Shown here: piece by piece, positions 44,318 through 55,424 of the stretch
Numbering within the stretch: position 1 is the first letter of the stretch
Layout: every line of letters begins with the position of its first letter
Origin: Ligustrum vulgare
Lineage: Eukaryota > Streptophyta > Magnoliopsida > Lamiales > Oleaceae
Assembly: GCA_963555705.1 (NCBI GenBank)
Contig: OY743184.1
Coordinates: 24,824,639-24,888,638, forward strand
Direction: 5' to 3'
DNA: 64,000 nucleotides
Program-made: the position numbers and the translations under genes
Notes under the pieces: model-generated
Seen by the model: only the letters and a program-made list of their open reading frames with translations
The model's database searches: none
What the model was told of the DNA's origin: nothing

Positions 44318-45530
44318 GGATTGTGATGACGTACCAGTGGTGTACTTGGCTGGGAGTGTGGTAACTCTGGAGGGTCATTGGAAGTTATGTGAGTAGGTGA
44401 CAGATTGTCGCATGGCAAGGAAGTTGGTCCAGGAACATCAGAAGAAGGTGCATAGGATGTGGCCGAGATAGGAGGGATGGAAAACACTGGAGGAAGCCAT
44501 TCTAAGGTAGTGGTGGATTCACTGTTAGGAAGTTGACTGTAATGTGACTTATAGGGAAATACAGATTCGATGAATCTTACATGGCATGATGTATAAATAC
44601 GAGAAGTGGAGGCATCAAGACACAAATATGCACTTTAGGTAATGGAGTACCCTAGGAAGACACATGGAATGGATCGGGGTGCAAGTTTATGAGTTGAGTA
44701 AGGAAGAATTCAGGGATAGCATAGATACCCAAATACTCAAAGTTTGGCATAATTGGGTCGAGAACCAAAAAGAGATTCATAGGGAGAGTGAAGTTGAAGA
44801 GTTGGGGTAGGAATACGGTTAATGAGATAGATTGTTGTAGCAAAGCCATGATTCCAAAATGTAAGTGGAAGACAAGTATGAGTGAGAAGAGAGAGACCGG
44901 TTTCAACAATATGACGATGACATCTTTCTGAGCAACCATTATGTTCAGGAGTGTGAGGAGGTGTAGTGAGATAAGAAATCCCATTGGTGGCTAGGAATCC
45001 TGAGAGTGCTTTGTATTCTCCACCATTGTCGGAGTATAGGGTGATGATTGATTTCTTGAAGAACTTTTCTACCAGGGCTTTAAATTTGATAAAAGACATC
45101 ATAGACTTGTGATTTACATTTGAGTGGATAATACCAAATGTGTTTTGTGTAGTGATCGACAAAGATGACATAGTATTTGAAACCATCATAAGTATAAATT
45201 GGGGATGTCCATATATCAGAAAATATGACTTGAAGTGGTTGCATAGACATAATAGAAGAAGAATAAAAAGGCAACTTGTGACTTTTATTACATTGCATGC
45301 ATTGCAATGGAAATTTGAAGATATGTGACTTGATAAATCTAAATTATAGTTTGAAACAAGATGATGCAAAATTGGAGCAGGGTGTCCTAGACGATGATGT
45401 CACTCAGAAGAAGTGGTCTTAACACTGGAGAAGCAAGTAGAGAGGTTGATTTATTGGGAGAGGTCGACCACTCATACACACCGTCTTTAGTCTGTCCCTG
45501 CAAGAGAATTGCCCCTGTGCGAAGATCCTT
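44318..45530 (-). pseudogene. Copia-D integrase
   Basis: Pieces at 45080-45307 and 44737-45369 give CNKSHKLPF, VIFSDIWTSPIYTYDGFKYY and VIFVDHYTKHIWYYPL, then FFKKSIITLYSDNGGEYKAL and TPPHTPEHNGCSERCHRHIV, the three catalytic blocks (D, D, E). The C-terminal region reads LHPYESLFGS-like and YLGYSITK-like segments. The serine/proline-rich linker to reverse transcriptase spans about 44330-44600. Several frameshifts break it. Confidence 0.88.
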
Positions 45531-45913
45531 CACAAAAAACTCAGTAGGTAAGAATTCAACGGATACATTATTTGAAGTGCAGATTGTGATATGGAAATAA
45601 GATTTTTGTGCATGGTTGGAACACAAAGAATATTCTGTAAAGTAAAGGTACGAAAAGGGTGAGATAGAGAAGTTGAACTAGTATGTGTTATGGGAAGCCC
45701 TGTTCCATCTCCAATCACAATATCATTGGAGCCCGTATATGGTGTATGGAGGGGTAGATTGTTGAGATCAGACGTGACATGGTGGGGAGCACCACTGTCA
45801 AGCAGCCAAGTAGGTACGCCAGAATTCTCAGTTGCTGCAAAGTGGGCTCTGGGAGAGGGAGTGGTTGGTTGACGTAGCTGCCAAGGAGATGATTGACGAG
45901 GTTGCCAAGGTTG
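45531..45913 (-). pseudogene. Copia-D protease
   Basis: The minus strand near 45790-45850 reads WLLDSGAPHHVTSD, the aspartic-protease site with an intact D-S-G triad, then VIGDGTGLPITHTSS and ILCVPTMHKNLISISQ. Frames change near 45720. Confidence 0.85.
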
Positions 45914-46792
45914 TTAAGTTGGATGGTAGTTGTGGGATTGAGCAACCACCATATTGAATGAAGGACAACGTTTGGCTGTGTGTCCCCGCACATTGCAAAC
46001 TTGGCAGAAACCAAGGTAGGGCTTGGAAGGACGAGACCCACTTGTTGAGTTTCCAGGTGCGGAAGCTGAAGGACGCCAAGGTTTACATCGAGAATCTGTT
46101 GGGTTTACTGTGGCCGGAAGTGGAATGCTGGACGACTGAGATTGCTTCAACATCAATTCTTTGGTGATTAATTTCTCATGGAGTTTGTCAAAGGGGATTA
46201 TTGTGTCTCAGCCATTGATAGCTTCAAAAAGAGGACGATAATCATCATCTAGTCCATCCAAAATTATTTCTACCAAATCTTCATTGTCAAGAGGTTTTCC
46301 CAAGACAACATGTTCGTCGGCCCGTGACTTGACAAACTGCATATATTCTAATATAGTATTGGAACCTTTGGTGGCATGTTTAAGTTGGTCCTTAATTTGC
46401 TTCATGTGGCCTCGGCTAGGTTTAGCATATGTATTGGCAAGAATGGTCCAAGCTTTTTGAGAAGTAGTTGTACTTTGGATGAGAGGGTTAATGGGAGGAG
46501 TAAGTGATCCAACAATGGCACTGAAGATGAATTTTTCTTGACGAACCCATATGGTGTAGGCTGGATTTAGAGAAGTTTCGTTATCAATTGTAACCGTTTT
46601 CATCGGGGCTGGATAAGTTCCATCTACATAGCCATCAAGATTGTAGTCGACTAGCATAGCATGAAACTGGAGTTTCCAAGATAGATAGTTGGTGGAAGAG
46701 AGTTTGATAAGAGAGGAGATGTTTATGGCCAATAAGGGTTTGGAGGGATCAACGTCATTTGGGAGGCCAATCTCATTGTTTGCATTGGCCAT
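45914..46792 (-). pseudogene. Copia-D gag with zinc knuckle
   Basis: ATG at 46792 opens a 194-codon frame (MANANNEIGLPNDVDPSKPL) containing LSSTNYLSWKLQFHAMLVDY, KAWTILANTYAKPSRGHM and LVEIILDGLDDDYRPLFEAI, the UBN2-type Gag core. A TGA at 46208 then interrupts, but the same protein continues: KLHEKLITKELMLKQSQ and a zinc knuckle CQVCNVRGHTAKRC (CX2CX4HX4C). The single stop could in principle be read through; the rest of the element is frameshifted, so I treat it as a mutation. Confidence 0.9.
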
Positions 46793-46830
46793 GGAAAGGA
46801 ACGACCGAGGACAGTTTGTTTAAGGAGCTT

Positions 46831-46845
46831 GGTTCTCTGATACCA
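46831..46845 (-). other. Copia-D primer-binding site
   Basis: TGGTATCAGAGAACC on the minus strand abuts the LTR end CTATTATA. The first eleven bases match the initiator tRNA-Met site. Confidence 0.85.
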
Positions 46846-47123
46846 TATAATAGAGTAAAGAAGATGATAAGAAAAATAATTGTCCTGACTTTCATTGATG
46901 AACCACTGTGAATATATACAACTACAAGAAACCTGTTTAGCCTAAGCTAAGGGATCCTGCCTATCTACACAAGGTAAGGAAATAATAAAAATAATAAATA
47001 TACAATCAATTTACAGAGATGCACGGATTTGTCTTGCTTGGGATGGGAAGGAAATATACAAATATCAATTAAAATATCATTAATAGTTTTTCCTTCCATA
47101 ATCAAGATTATCATCCTTCTATA
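46846..47123 (-). repeat. Copia-D 5' LTR (transcriptional sense)
   Basis: This copy of 42341-42610 has a short extra segment (ACAGAGATG) near 47012. It is bounded inside by the primer-binding site. Confidence 0.87.
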
Positions 47124-47466
47124 AGGCGTGTGCTTATTCTTTGTTGTGTTAAATATTTTATAATCGTGTTGAAGTCAATTTAAAATCATATTTTAATCAG
47201 AACCAAACGAATGTATCTGAAATGTCTTTAAATCTTTGTAGTATACTTAGCCCCTGTTTGGTGGAGATTCAAATCAGATTTTTAGTACATCTCTATGAAA
47301 ATTATAAAAATGTTGTGGGACTCGTAAAATATGTGCTTGAGATTCATTGTTGACTTTGACTTAAGTTAAAGTTTTGATTTTAACTTGTACGAAACAAGGA
47401 ATTACTTTTGTGTTTTCATGAATAAAAAAACTCAAGAAAACTTAATTCCACATTGACAAATATAGT
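47124..47466. other. Spacer between Copia-D and Copia-E
   Basis: AT-rich sequence in which I see no gene or repeat structure. Confidence 0.5.
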
Positions 47467-48073
47467 AAGTTAATAAAATGTCTCACAAAATTAGAGTTGT
47501 GTTATTTGTTTGAACTTGTGACCTTGCTGTTAGAAGTCTCACTTTTGTAAAACACGCTTCTTTTAGTAAACGTGCCTCTTTTCTTGACCCTATGCATGGC
47601 TCATATGTGGCCATTGGATCAAGTAACACCTTGGTTGCCTTATATACGTGTCTGAGACTTGGGTTGTTACTGTGCAGTTTTTACTTTCTCCTTCGTCTCT
47701 TTCTATCTAGTTTTGGGCAGGTTTCTTCTTCTTCCACATCAAACTATAATTTATTTGGTAGAATATTTGAGATGTATGTACTTTGTGTATTGGTGGTTGA
47801 AGCATTGGTGTTTCCTTGGTAAATATCGTATAGAGGTGATAGTGAGTGGAATCAGTGGATTCGTATAATTTGTAACTTGGTTCTTGGCTAATTTTTAGTG
47901 AATCTAGAGTGATTCTACTTTGGTAGATGCTCAGTAGGTGATTAACGCTTGTCAGGAACATCCAGACCCTTTTGTAGGTGAAAAATCTTATGTTCTTTCT
48001 GTTTTACATTTTCTGCAAGTTTACTTTGTGCAATCTTTTGGTTAAAACTTGTTTTTAACAAGATTTGGGACCA
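47467..48073 (+). repeat. Copia-E 5' LTR
   Basis: It shares CACAAAATTAG, GTTGTTACTGTGCAGTTTTT, CACATCAAACT and AACAAGAT.TGGGACCA with the copy at 54808-55424. Substitutions are frequent, so it is an old insertion. Start uncertain by about 10 bases. Confidence 0.8.
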
Positions 48074-48078
48074 CCAAG

Positions 48079-48091
48079 TGGTATCAGAGCC
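48079..48091 (+). other. Copia-E primer-binding site
   Basis: TGGTATCAGAGCC is a perfect initiator tRNA-Met-type site, a few bases after the 5' LTR. Confidence 0.92.
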
Positions 48092-48889
48092 ATTCTTTAA
48101 AACAAAAAGGTTATGTGGTTTGTTTATTGTGAAACCTTAAACATATTTTCAAAAACTTGTTTTTTTCGAAAAAGGAATGGTCTGGTTCTGAAAGATTTTT
48201 TTTTTTCTTTTTCTTTTTTTTTTTTTTTTTTTGGGGAAAACAAAAGCTTTTTAAAGAGATTCGTGAGGTCTTTCTCTGACTCAACTTTTGGTTGGTTTTT
48301 CTGCAAAACTTGGTTGTGTTTGAATGGATCTACATACATTTGGAAAGATCTACTTTGACTCATTCTGACACTCATGAGCTGTGGTGACTCACTCCGAGTT
48401 CAACTGGTTTTTCTTGACTCACACTGAGCTCACTTGGGTTTTCTTGACTCACTCTGAGTTCAATTGGTTTCTTAACTCACTCCAATTCCATACTGAGTCA
48501 TCCTGATTTTCTAAAGTTCTAGTATACTTTCTTTAAACTTAGTGTATTCTGTTCTTGACATTGGCTATTAAGGTAAGAGGTTTACCTCTGTTTACCTTGG
48601 TCCAAGTTCTCCTTTGAGGATGTGAGAATCTTATGAAACAGGGGATTCAAGAGTCTTCACCCCTTGAACCTTGTTGTATTTTATATTCTAATATTACGTT
48701 CCTTATATTTTGATATAACTGTATAATTGTGACTACTTCTATTTATATCATTTTATTCTATTATATCCATATTCTACTAGTTATTTGCATGTTGTTCTAT
48801 ATATATATTGCAAATATTTTAAAAATCTGATCTGCATATATTGTGTTGTATAAATTTGGAATTGTGATCATATATGCTTTTATGTCTGC
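48092..48889 (+). other. Copia-E leader
   Basis: Untranslated sequence with a T-rich run at 48198-48231 and four or so diverged repeats of a TTGACTCAC(T/A)C(T/C)GAG word at about 48355-48500. No coding signal. Confidence 0.6.
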
Positions 48890-49780
48890 CTCAAGCATTA
48901 GATTGAACAGTGGAATGACACTGGAGACTTTAGTCTCTGGCACTAGAAAATGAGGGCTATGCTGTTATAATAGAGATGTGATGGGCCTCTGACTAGGGAA
49001 TGTGCTAGTGAAATTAGTACCTATAGAAGAATGGAGTTAGATGAGGTTCCCTAGAGTTCTATATTCCTTCACCTATCTGATAGTTTGATTAGAAAGGTTG
49101 GGAAAACCACTATTGTTCAAATCCTATGGGAAAAGTAAGAATCACTATATCTAACTAAATCAATGCCCAATAAGTGTTGTCTCTTGAGACAGTTCTATAA
49201 CTCCAGATTTAACCTTTCCCCTAGCCTTCAAGAAAATTATGATTACTTCACAAAATTGATTTAGGATTTTGTTTATTGTAATGAAAACTCTCTGAGGATC
49301 AACAAGTTGTTGCTTTTCTAAATACTTTAAGTGAGAAATATAGGGAAATTAGAAATGCCCTCGAATATAGAAGAAAAGAATTAACTGTTGAAATTATAAT
49401 CTCATCTATAAGAAATAGAGAACTTGAACTAAAGTCTAATTTCAAAGATGAAAAAAGTTGAGAAGTTTTATACATAAGGGAAAAACAGAATCATAATAAG
49501 AGTAACAACTTTAGTAGTCATAACTCTTAAAAGAAAAGAGACGTGGAATGATAAATTCAAGGAAAATACAGAAACAAAGGAAAGTCCATAGAAAAAATAA
49601 GAAATGTTACTATTGTGGAAAAAATAAACACTTCATAAAAGACTATTTTAAGAAAGCCTCTGATATCAGGGAGAAGTTAAATGTAGAAAACTCCGTAGCC
49701 ATTGTTTGTGGAAATCACAATAATCCAAACCGACAAGGTCTTGTCCTAGTTGCACTAGTAAAGAAACACAAATGAATAGG
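48890..49780 (+). pseudogene. Copia-E gag remnant
   Basis: A likely ancestral start is MSASSIRLNSGMTLETL at 48890. Many stops follow. The piece at 49548-49775 includes the zinc knuckle CYYCGKNKHFIKDYF (49605-49646), in which the last Cys ligand is replaced by Tyr. Confidence 0.7.
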
Positions 49781-51300
49781 TTCTTGACTCAAGGTTCACT
49801 TTCACATGTGTCTTGTAAAGGACCGGTTACTGAACTGGTTGACCTAAATGGTAGATAGGTTAGTGTGGGTAATGACATGAATTGTCAAATAAAAGTTATG
49901 TGAAACCTTAATCTATCACTTAAGAACAATCATATCCTCAAACTTGTTGAAACTAAATATGTTCCTGACTTGAAAAGAAATCTAATATCTGTAGGTAAAT
50001 TGGATGAAGCGTATGAAATAAAAATCCATAAAGGTTATACGAAAATTACCTTAATTGGAAAGGAAATTATCCGCATTCCTAAAATGAATGTGATATATAA
50101 CCTAGTCCAAACCTTTAATAGGTCATTTTTCTGCAACTATAAATTTTGATTCTGATACAACAACAATCTAGCGTAGAAGGCTTAGCCACATTAGTTAAAA
50201 CGTACTGATAACTTTGAATAAACTTAGTGTCTTGGAAAGGATAACATTGAAAAATTAAGTTTTTGTGAAGAATACATAATAGGAAAACAAAATAGATTAC
50301 CTTTTAAAACTAACATTCATAAATCCAACCTTGAATATTTACATTCTGACCTTTGGGGTCCAGCATCTATAAATACTCTAAGTGGATTTAGATTCTATCT
50401 ACTTATAGTATATGATTTTTCAAGAAAAAGCTGGACCTTTCTTTTGAAGGCCAAATCTGATACTTTTCAAAATTTCAAACAATGAAAATTGATGATTGAA
50501 AATCAAACTAAAAATAAATTTAAAGCACTTAGAACTGATAATGGACTTGAATTTTGTAATGCTAGATTTGATCTTTTTATGTAAAGAATCTGGGATACTA
50601 AGGCATAGAACTATAACACACATCCCTCGGTAAGATGGAGTTGCTGAGAGGATAAATACGACCTTATTGAAAAAGGTCATGTGTATGTTACTTGGTTTTG
50701 GTCTTCCAAAATTATTTTGGGGAGAAGCTTTAAAAACTGCAAATTATTTGATAGATAGAATTCCTTCAAGTGATATTAACCTTCTGATTCCTGAACAAAT
50801 GTGGTCCAATAAGTTTCCAGATTATTCCAAACTTAAAGTGTTTGGCTATGCAGCCTATTTACACCAAAGTTTGTTTTCGTAAGACATGGGGAAGAAAATA
50901 AAGGATATAGATTATGGATTAAGGAAAAAAATGAGTTCGAAGTTATTCTGGGCAGGAATGTCATCTTGAATGAGAATGACATGCCCTACCCCTGCCTTGC
51001 TTCTTAAATTATTTGATAGATAGAATTCCTTCAAGTGATATTAACCTTCTGGTTCCTAAACAAATGTGGTCCAATAAGTCTCCAGATTATTCCAAACTTA
51101 AAGTGTTTGGCTGTACAGCCTATTCACACCAAAGTGAAAGGAAACTTGAACCTAGATCCTTAAAATTTGTTTTCATAGGATATGGAGAAGAAACTAAAGG
51201 ATATAGATTATGGATTAAGAAAAAAAATGAGTTCGAAGTTATTCTGGGCAGGAATGTCATCTTGAATGAGAATGACACATGACTTGCTCCTGCCTTGCTT
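49781..51300 (+). pseudogene. Copia-E protease / integrase remnant, with internal duplication
   Basis: Fragments include YVPDLKRNLISVGKLDEAYE (49956-50015) of the pre-integrase part, EYLHSDLWGPAS near 50335 (first catalytic Asp), ALRTDNGLEFCNAR near 50526 (second Asp), and FWGEALKTANYLIDRIPSSD at 50718-50780. A 265-bp unit repeats at 50741-51005 and 51006-51300, so the IDRIPSSD to FGYAAY segment occurs twice. Stops and frame changes are common. Confidence 0.8.
50741..51300 (+). repeat. 265-bp tandem duplication in the Copia-E integrase
   Basis: Both units begin AAATTATTTGATAGATAGAA and end near a CCTGCCTTGCTTCTT word. The first unit lacks about 30 bases that the second has (segment around 51136-51165). 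Confidence 0.9.
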
Positions 51301-52430
51301 CTTCAAAACAAAACTTTGAAGATAGTTCTGTAGTTAAAGAAAATGTTATGGGATATTGTATTCTTGACTCTATTGAGCCGGCTATTCAAATTGAGGTAGC
51401 GTCCACTTAATCTGAAATTGATTAGGGTCAAAGTGATGAAGAAAATGATGCTTCATCTATTGAGACTACTGTGTTTGATTATCAGCTAACCATGGATAGA
51501 GTTAGGAGGAATAGAACTCCCTCCACTAGAATCAATAATGATGACTTTATGACCTTTTCCTCTATTCTGGGCTCTGTTAATTCTAAAACTAGTACTTTTT
51601 ATGAGGTTGTTAACTGTAAAGATAATGTTCTTTGGAAGGAAGCTGTAAATGATGAAATAGAATCTTTGATCAAGAATAAAATGTAGGTTTTAGTTAACAA
51701 GCCTAAGGATCAGAAAGTTGTAGATTGTAAGTGTATTTAGAAAATCGAAGAAGATGAGTCTAATGTAACTAAGAGAAAGTATAAGGCTATGTTAGTAGCC
51801 AAAGGGTTCACTTAAAGGAAGGGGGTTGATTACAATGAAATTTTTTCTCTTGTTGCTGCTAAATATACTTCTATTAGACCTTATCTGCTCATTTTGATTG
51901 GGAACTGGATCAGCTTGATGTTAAAACTACTTTTTTAAATGGTGATCTAGATGAAAATATTTATATGTGTCAACCAAAAAAAATTGAAATAAAATCTAAA
52001 ACTAAAAAAAGGTTTGGTTACTAAAGAAATTTCTATACGGCCTAAAACAAGGACCTAGGCAGTGATATAAGAAGTTTAATTCTTATATTAGAACACTAGG
52101 ATTTTCCAGATTTAATTTTGTTTCCTATTTCTTCTATAAGGGTTTTGGTGGGTCTGAATCTGTTTACCTTTTATTAAATGTTGATGATATGTTACAAGCC
52201 TTCCATGATAAATCTAAAATTGAAAAAATTAAATCAAAACTGAAATTTGAGTTTGAAATAAAAGACCTAGGAAATTCTAAGAAAATTTTAGGCATGAAAA
52301 TTAAAAGAGATAGAAAAAATTGTTTTTTTGTGAAAAAAACTGTGTCTGAATGCAAACATGTTACACTGCCTCTTGCAAATCACTTTAAATTTTCAAGTGA
52401 TCAATCACTAAAATCTTATGCTAATATGTA
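51301..52430 (+). pseudogene. Copia-E reverse transcriptase remnant
   Basis: The piece at 51471-51686 ends LWKEAVNDEIESLIKNK. Downstream frames give KRKYKAMLVAKGF near 51775, QLDVKTTFLNGDLDENIYM near 51910-51970 (first catalytic Asp), and LLNVDDMLQ near 52170-52195 (degenerate V-D-D). Then KSKLKFEFEIKDLGNSKKIL and MKIKRDRKNCFF follow. Stops are frequent. Confidence 0.85.
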
Positions 52431-53300
52431 ATATCTTATGCTAGTACTATGGGCTCTATTATGTACTTAATGGTATACACCAGACCTGCTTTAGCTCATG
52501 GTATAAGTATGTTAACTAGATTTTTGGCTAACCCTAGTAAAACTTTACAGGCTAGACATAAAATGAATGCTGAGATATTTAAAGGGTCATCTGGTTTGGG
52601 ACTTAATTCAATAGATGTAAGGAAGGTACATTGTTGAAAGGATATACAGATTCTGACTTTGCAGGTTATCTAGATAAAAGAAGATCAACTTCTTATATTT
52701 TTTCTCTTTATGATGGGTGTGTTAGTTGATAATCCCAACTACAAAGATAGTAGCCCTATCCTCTACTGAGGCAAATTAGATTAAAGCTTTTGATGTTGTA
52801 AAGGAAGCAATGTGTCATAGCCTCTATTTGGTAAACTATTTATAAATGGTTATTTATAAATATTGTTTATAAATAACAATGTGGAAAGTAAGAAATGATG
52901 TTGTAAAGGAAGCTACGTGGCAACATTTCGTTGGTCCACTGTTTTGAAACGTAAGAAATGATGGGCATGAATCTTTGACAAGCTAAAATTGTTTTTTCAA
53001 TAAAATAATTGTCCAATGAAATGTTGTCATGTGGCTGTTTACAAACAAATTTTATAGACAACTTTTACAAATAGAGGCTTAGAGGTTTGTTAATGGAAAT
53101 AGGGTTTATAGAAAACACCATAAGGTTGTATACTGACAACTAAAATGACATCCATCTGAGTAAGAATTCAGTATACAATGATAAACAAAATATGCTAATA
53201 TTAAATTTCATTTTATAAGGGACATTGTTGAGAAATGTACGATTACTCTTGTCAAAATACCTATTAAATTCAATTCTTCTGATGTCGGGACTAAAATCTT
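52431..53300 (+). pseudogene. Copia-E RNase H remnant
   Basis: MGSIMYLMVYTRPALAHGIS (52449-52508) is the pre-RNase H block. Later frames read GYTDSDFAGYLDKRRSTSYI near 52640-52700. The chain KEAMC at 52800-52816 jumps across the MITE to LRGLLMEIGFIENTIRLYTD from 53079, and then RDIVEKCTITLVKIPIKFNS and DVGTKIL up to the MULE at 53300. Confidence 0.85.
52820..53078. mobile_element. Tourist/Harbinger-like MITE
   Basis: The ends GCCTCTATTTG and CAAATAGAGGC are exact inverse complements over 11 bases. The flanks are ATA (52817-52819) and TTA (53079-53081), compatible with a 3-bp TWA target duplication with one change. Removing the 259-bp element plus one TSD copy rejoins the Copia-E RNase H reading. 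It encodes nothing. Confidence 0.8.
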
Positions 53301-54197
53301 GGGTAAATAGCGCAAAACGTCTATATCGTTTGCACTTATTATGTAAATCAACCATATTGTTTCAAATTTGACATTTACGCCCTCATTTCAACCTTTTCTT
53401 ACGGATTTCGTCATTGCCGTCTTATTCCGTCAAGTTTTTCCGTCAAATATGTATAATTTGTGCAAAACATCCCTATCGTTTCAATATTAGCATTTGGAAC
53501 CTCAATGAACTTTCATTGCGCTAAAGGTCCTTACATTTATTTTTTCATTAAAACATTGTAAAATAGATAATTTATCATATTAATCAAATAAAATAAATAG
53601 AAAAGAAAGGAGGAGGAGGAGGAGGAGGAGGAGGAGGAGGAGTTTTAAATTTTTTAAATAGTGTAAAAGAATCACACTTAAATTAATTTAAAGGGTATTT
53701 AGCACAAACAAATTAACCTCCCCACCCCCCACCCCCACCATCCAAAAAAAAAAAAAAAATTAGAATAATATGATGTATTTGGATTATGATCTTAAATGAA
53801 CTCTGCGATGGAAGAAGAAATCTCATCATTGGACATCATTTTGTGAGGCTAAAGAAATTTGAACAAAATCAGAGCAAAATTCAAAAGTTGATAGAACATA
53901 TATGTGTGTGTGTGTGTGTGTGCGCGCACGCGCGCGCGCGTGCATGAAATTAGCAAAAAGTTGATAGAAACAAAAATTGTTAAAAATAGTTAAATTCCTA
54001 AATATTCTTGTAATTTCGCTTAAAACTAAAAGATATTACAATACAAAAATCTGTTACAAAAAATATATATCTCTTTTTTTTTTTTTTTTTGGGGGAAGTA
54101 GAAATATTTTTTTGTAATAATTACTTTTTAAATTATGTTAAATGGGACTCGTTTGTACTATTTAAAAAAATAGGATTTTGACTATAATTATTTCTTA

Positions 54198-54228
<31 letters not shown>

Positions 54229-54559
54229 TTCTTTTCTATTTATTTTATTTTATTTTATTAGATTGATAAAATATCTATTTTACAATGTTTTAATGAAAAA
54301 ATAAAATGTAAAGACCTTTAGCGCAAAGAAAGGTTATTGAGGGTCCAAATGCTAATATTAAAACGTTAGGGACTATTTGTGCAATGAAGGCAAACGGTAG
54401 GGATGTTTTGTACAAATTATACATATTTGACGGAATAAGACGACAATGATGAATTCTACAAGAAAATGTTGAAATGAGGGCGTAAATGTCAAATTTGAAA
54501 CGATATGGATGATTTGCACAATGAGTGCAAACGATGGGGACGTTTTGCGCTATTTAGCC
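53301..54559. mobile_element. Non-autonomous Mutator-like element (MULE) with arms over 300 bp
   Basis: The left arm (53301-53605) starts GGGTAAATAGCGCAAAACGT and the right arm (54226-54559) is its inverse with scattered changes, starting GGCTAAATAGCGCAAAACGT on the minus strand. A 9-bp target-site duplication, TAAAATCTT (53292-53300) and TAAAATCCT (54560-54568), matches 8 of 9 and is the size typical of Mutator. The interior is simple sequence: (GGA)n, C-rich, A-run, (TG)n(CG)n and (TAC)n. Confidence 0.9.
53606..54225. repeat. Microsatellite-rich core of the MULE
   Basis: (GGA)n at about 53609-53641, A-run at 53744-53758, mixed (GT)n then (GC)n at about 53904-53940, T-run at 54074-54090 and (TAC)n at 54200-54224. 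The two inverted arms each stop at a trinucleotide run. Confidence 0.9.
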
Positions 54560-54568
54560 TAAAATCCT

Positions 54569-54807
54569 TCATTTAAGCAAGTCCAAAAACTGTTTAAATA
54601 TTTTGAACATTACTTGTTCAAGTATATTCAGATTATTTAACACTCAATTTTTTATTTTATTTTTTAAAAAACACATTTCTTTCTTATTGTTTAGTTTCCT
54701 TTAAACTAACTTAAGTTTGTGTTTGCAGGTTGACCAGAGCAAATGAAACTGATAGAATACTCTGGAGAAACTAAAAATAAGCCAATTTTATTCAGCAAGG
54801 TGGAGAT
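54569..54807 (+). other. Copia-E 3' end before the 3' LTR
   Basis: The last Copia-E coding words (LSKSKNCLNILN) continue from the MULE target. AAGGTGGAGAT near 54797-54807 is a good polypurine tract for this class. Confidence 0.65.
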
Positions 54808-55424
54808 TTTACTTTTAATAAAATGCCTCACAAAATTAGTGATATATTTCTGTTTCAAACCTATGACCTTGGTGTTAGAAGTCACACTTTTGGAAAACAC
54901 TTATTAGTAAATGCGCCTCTTCTCTTGACCTTATATGTGGCTCACTTGTGGCCGTTGGATCAAGTGACGCCTTGGTTGCCTTATACACACATCTGACTAC
55001 TGGGTTGTTACTGTGCAGTTTTTACTTCTTCCTTTGTCTAGCTAGGGTTTTCTCTTCTTCTTCTTCTTCTTCTTCTTCTTCTTCTTCCACATCAAACTGT
55101 AATTTCTTTTGTAGAATAGTTTGAGATGTGTATACTTTGTATTGTTGGTTGAAGTGTTAGTGTTTCATTGGTAAATATTGTAAGAGGCGATAATGAGTGG
55201 AATCAAGGGATTCCTATATACTGTAACTTGGTTCTTGGCTGATTTTTAATGAATCTAGTGCGATTCCATTTTGGTAGATGCTGAATTGGTGATTAGCGCT
55301 TGTCGTGAACATTTGGACCTATTAGTTGGTAAACAATATTGTGTTCTTTCTTTCTTACGTTTTATACAAGTTTATTTTGTGCAATCTTTTGGTCAAAAGT
55401 TGTTTGTAACAAGATATGGGACCA
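54808..55424 (+). repeat. Copia-E 3' LTR
   Basis: This diverged copy of 47467-48073 contains a (TTC)n run at 55053-55088, longer than in the 5' LTR. Confidence 0.8.

Larger units (their letters stand above)
42341..47123 (-). mobile_element. Copia-D: complete but frameshifted Ty1/Copia element
   Basis: LTRs at 42341-42610 and 46846-47123 share most of their sequence. A primer-binding site (TGGTATCAGAGAACC, minus) and a polypurine tract (TTGCGGGGGCA, minus) lie at the proper places. Flanks are AGGGG and AGGCG, a 4-of-5 match to a target-site duplication. Gag, protease, integrase, reverse transcriptase and RNase H are all recognisable in order, in different frames. Confidence 0.88.
47467..55424 (+). 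mobile_element. Copia-E: decayed Ty1/Copia element with two DNA-transposon insertions
   Basis: Two related LTRs lie at about 47467-48073 and 54808-55424. The left one is followed by TGGTATCAGAGCC (48079-48091). Gag knuckle, integrase, reverse transcriptase and RNase H remnants lie between them in Copia order on the plus strand. It is interrupted by a MITE (52820-53078) and a MULE (53301-54559), leaving about 6.4 kb of its own. Exact LTR edges and target duplication were not resolved. Confidence 0.85.
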
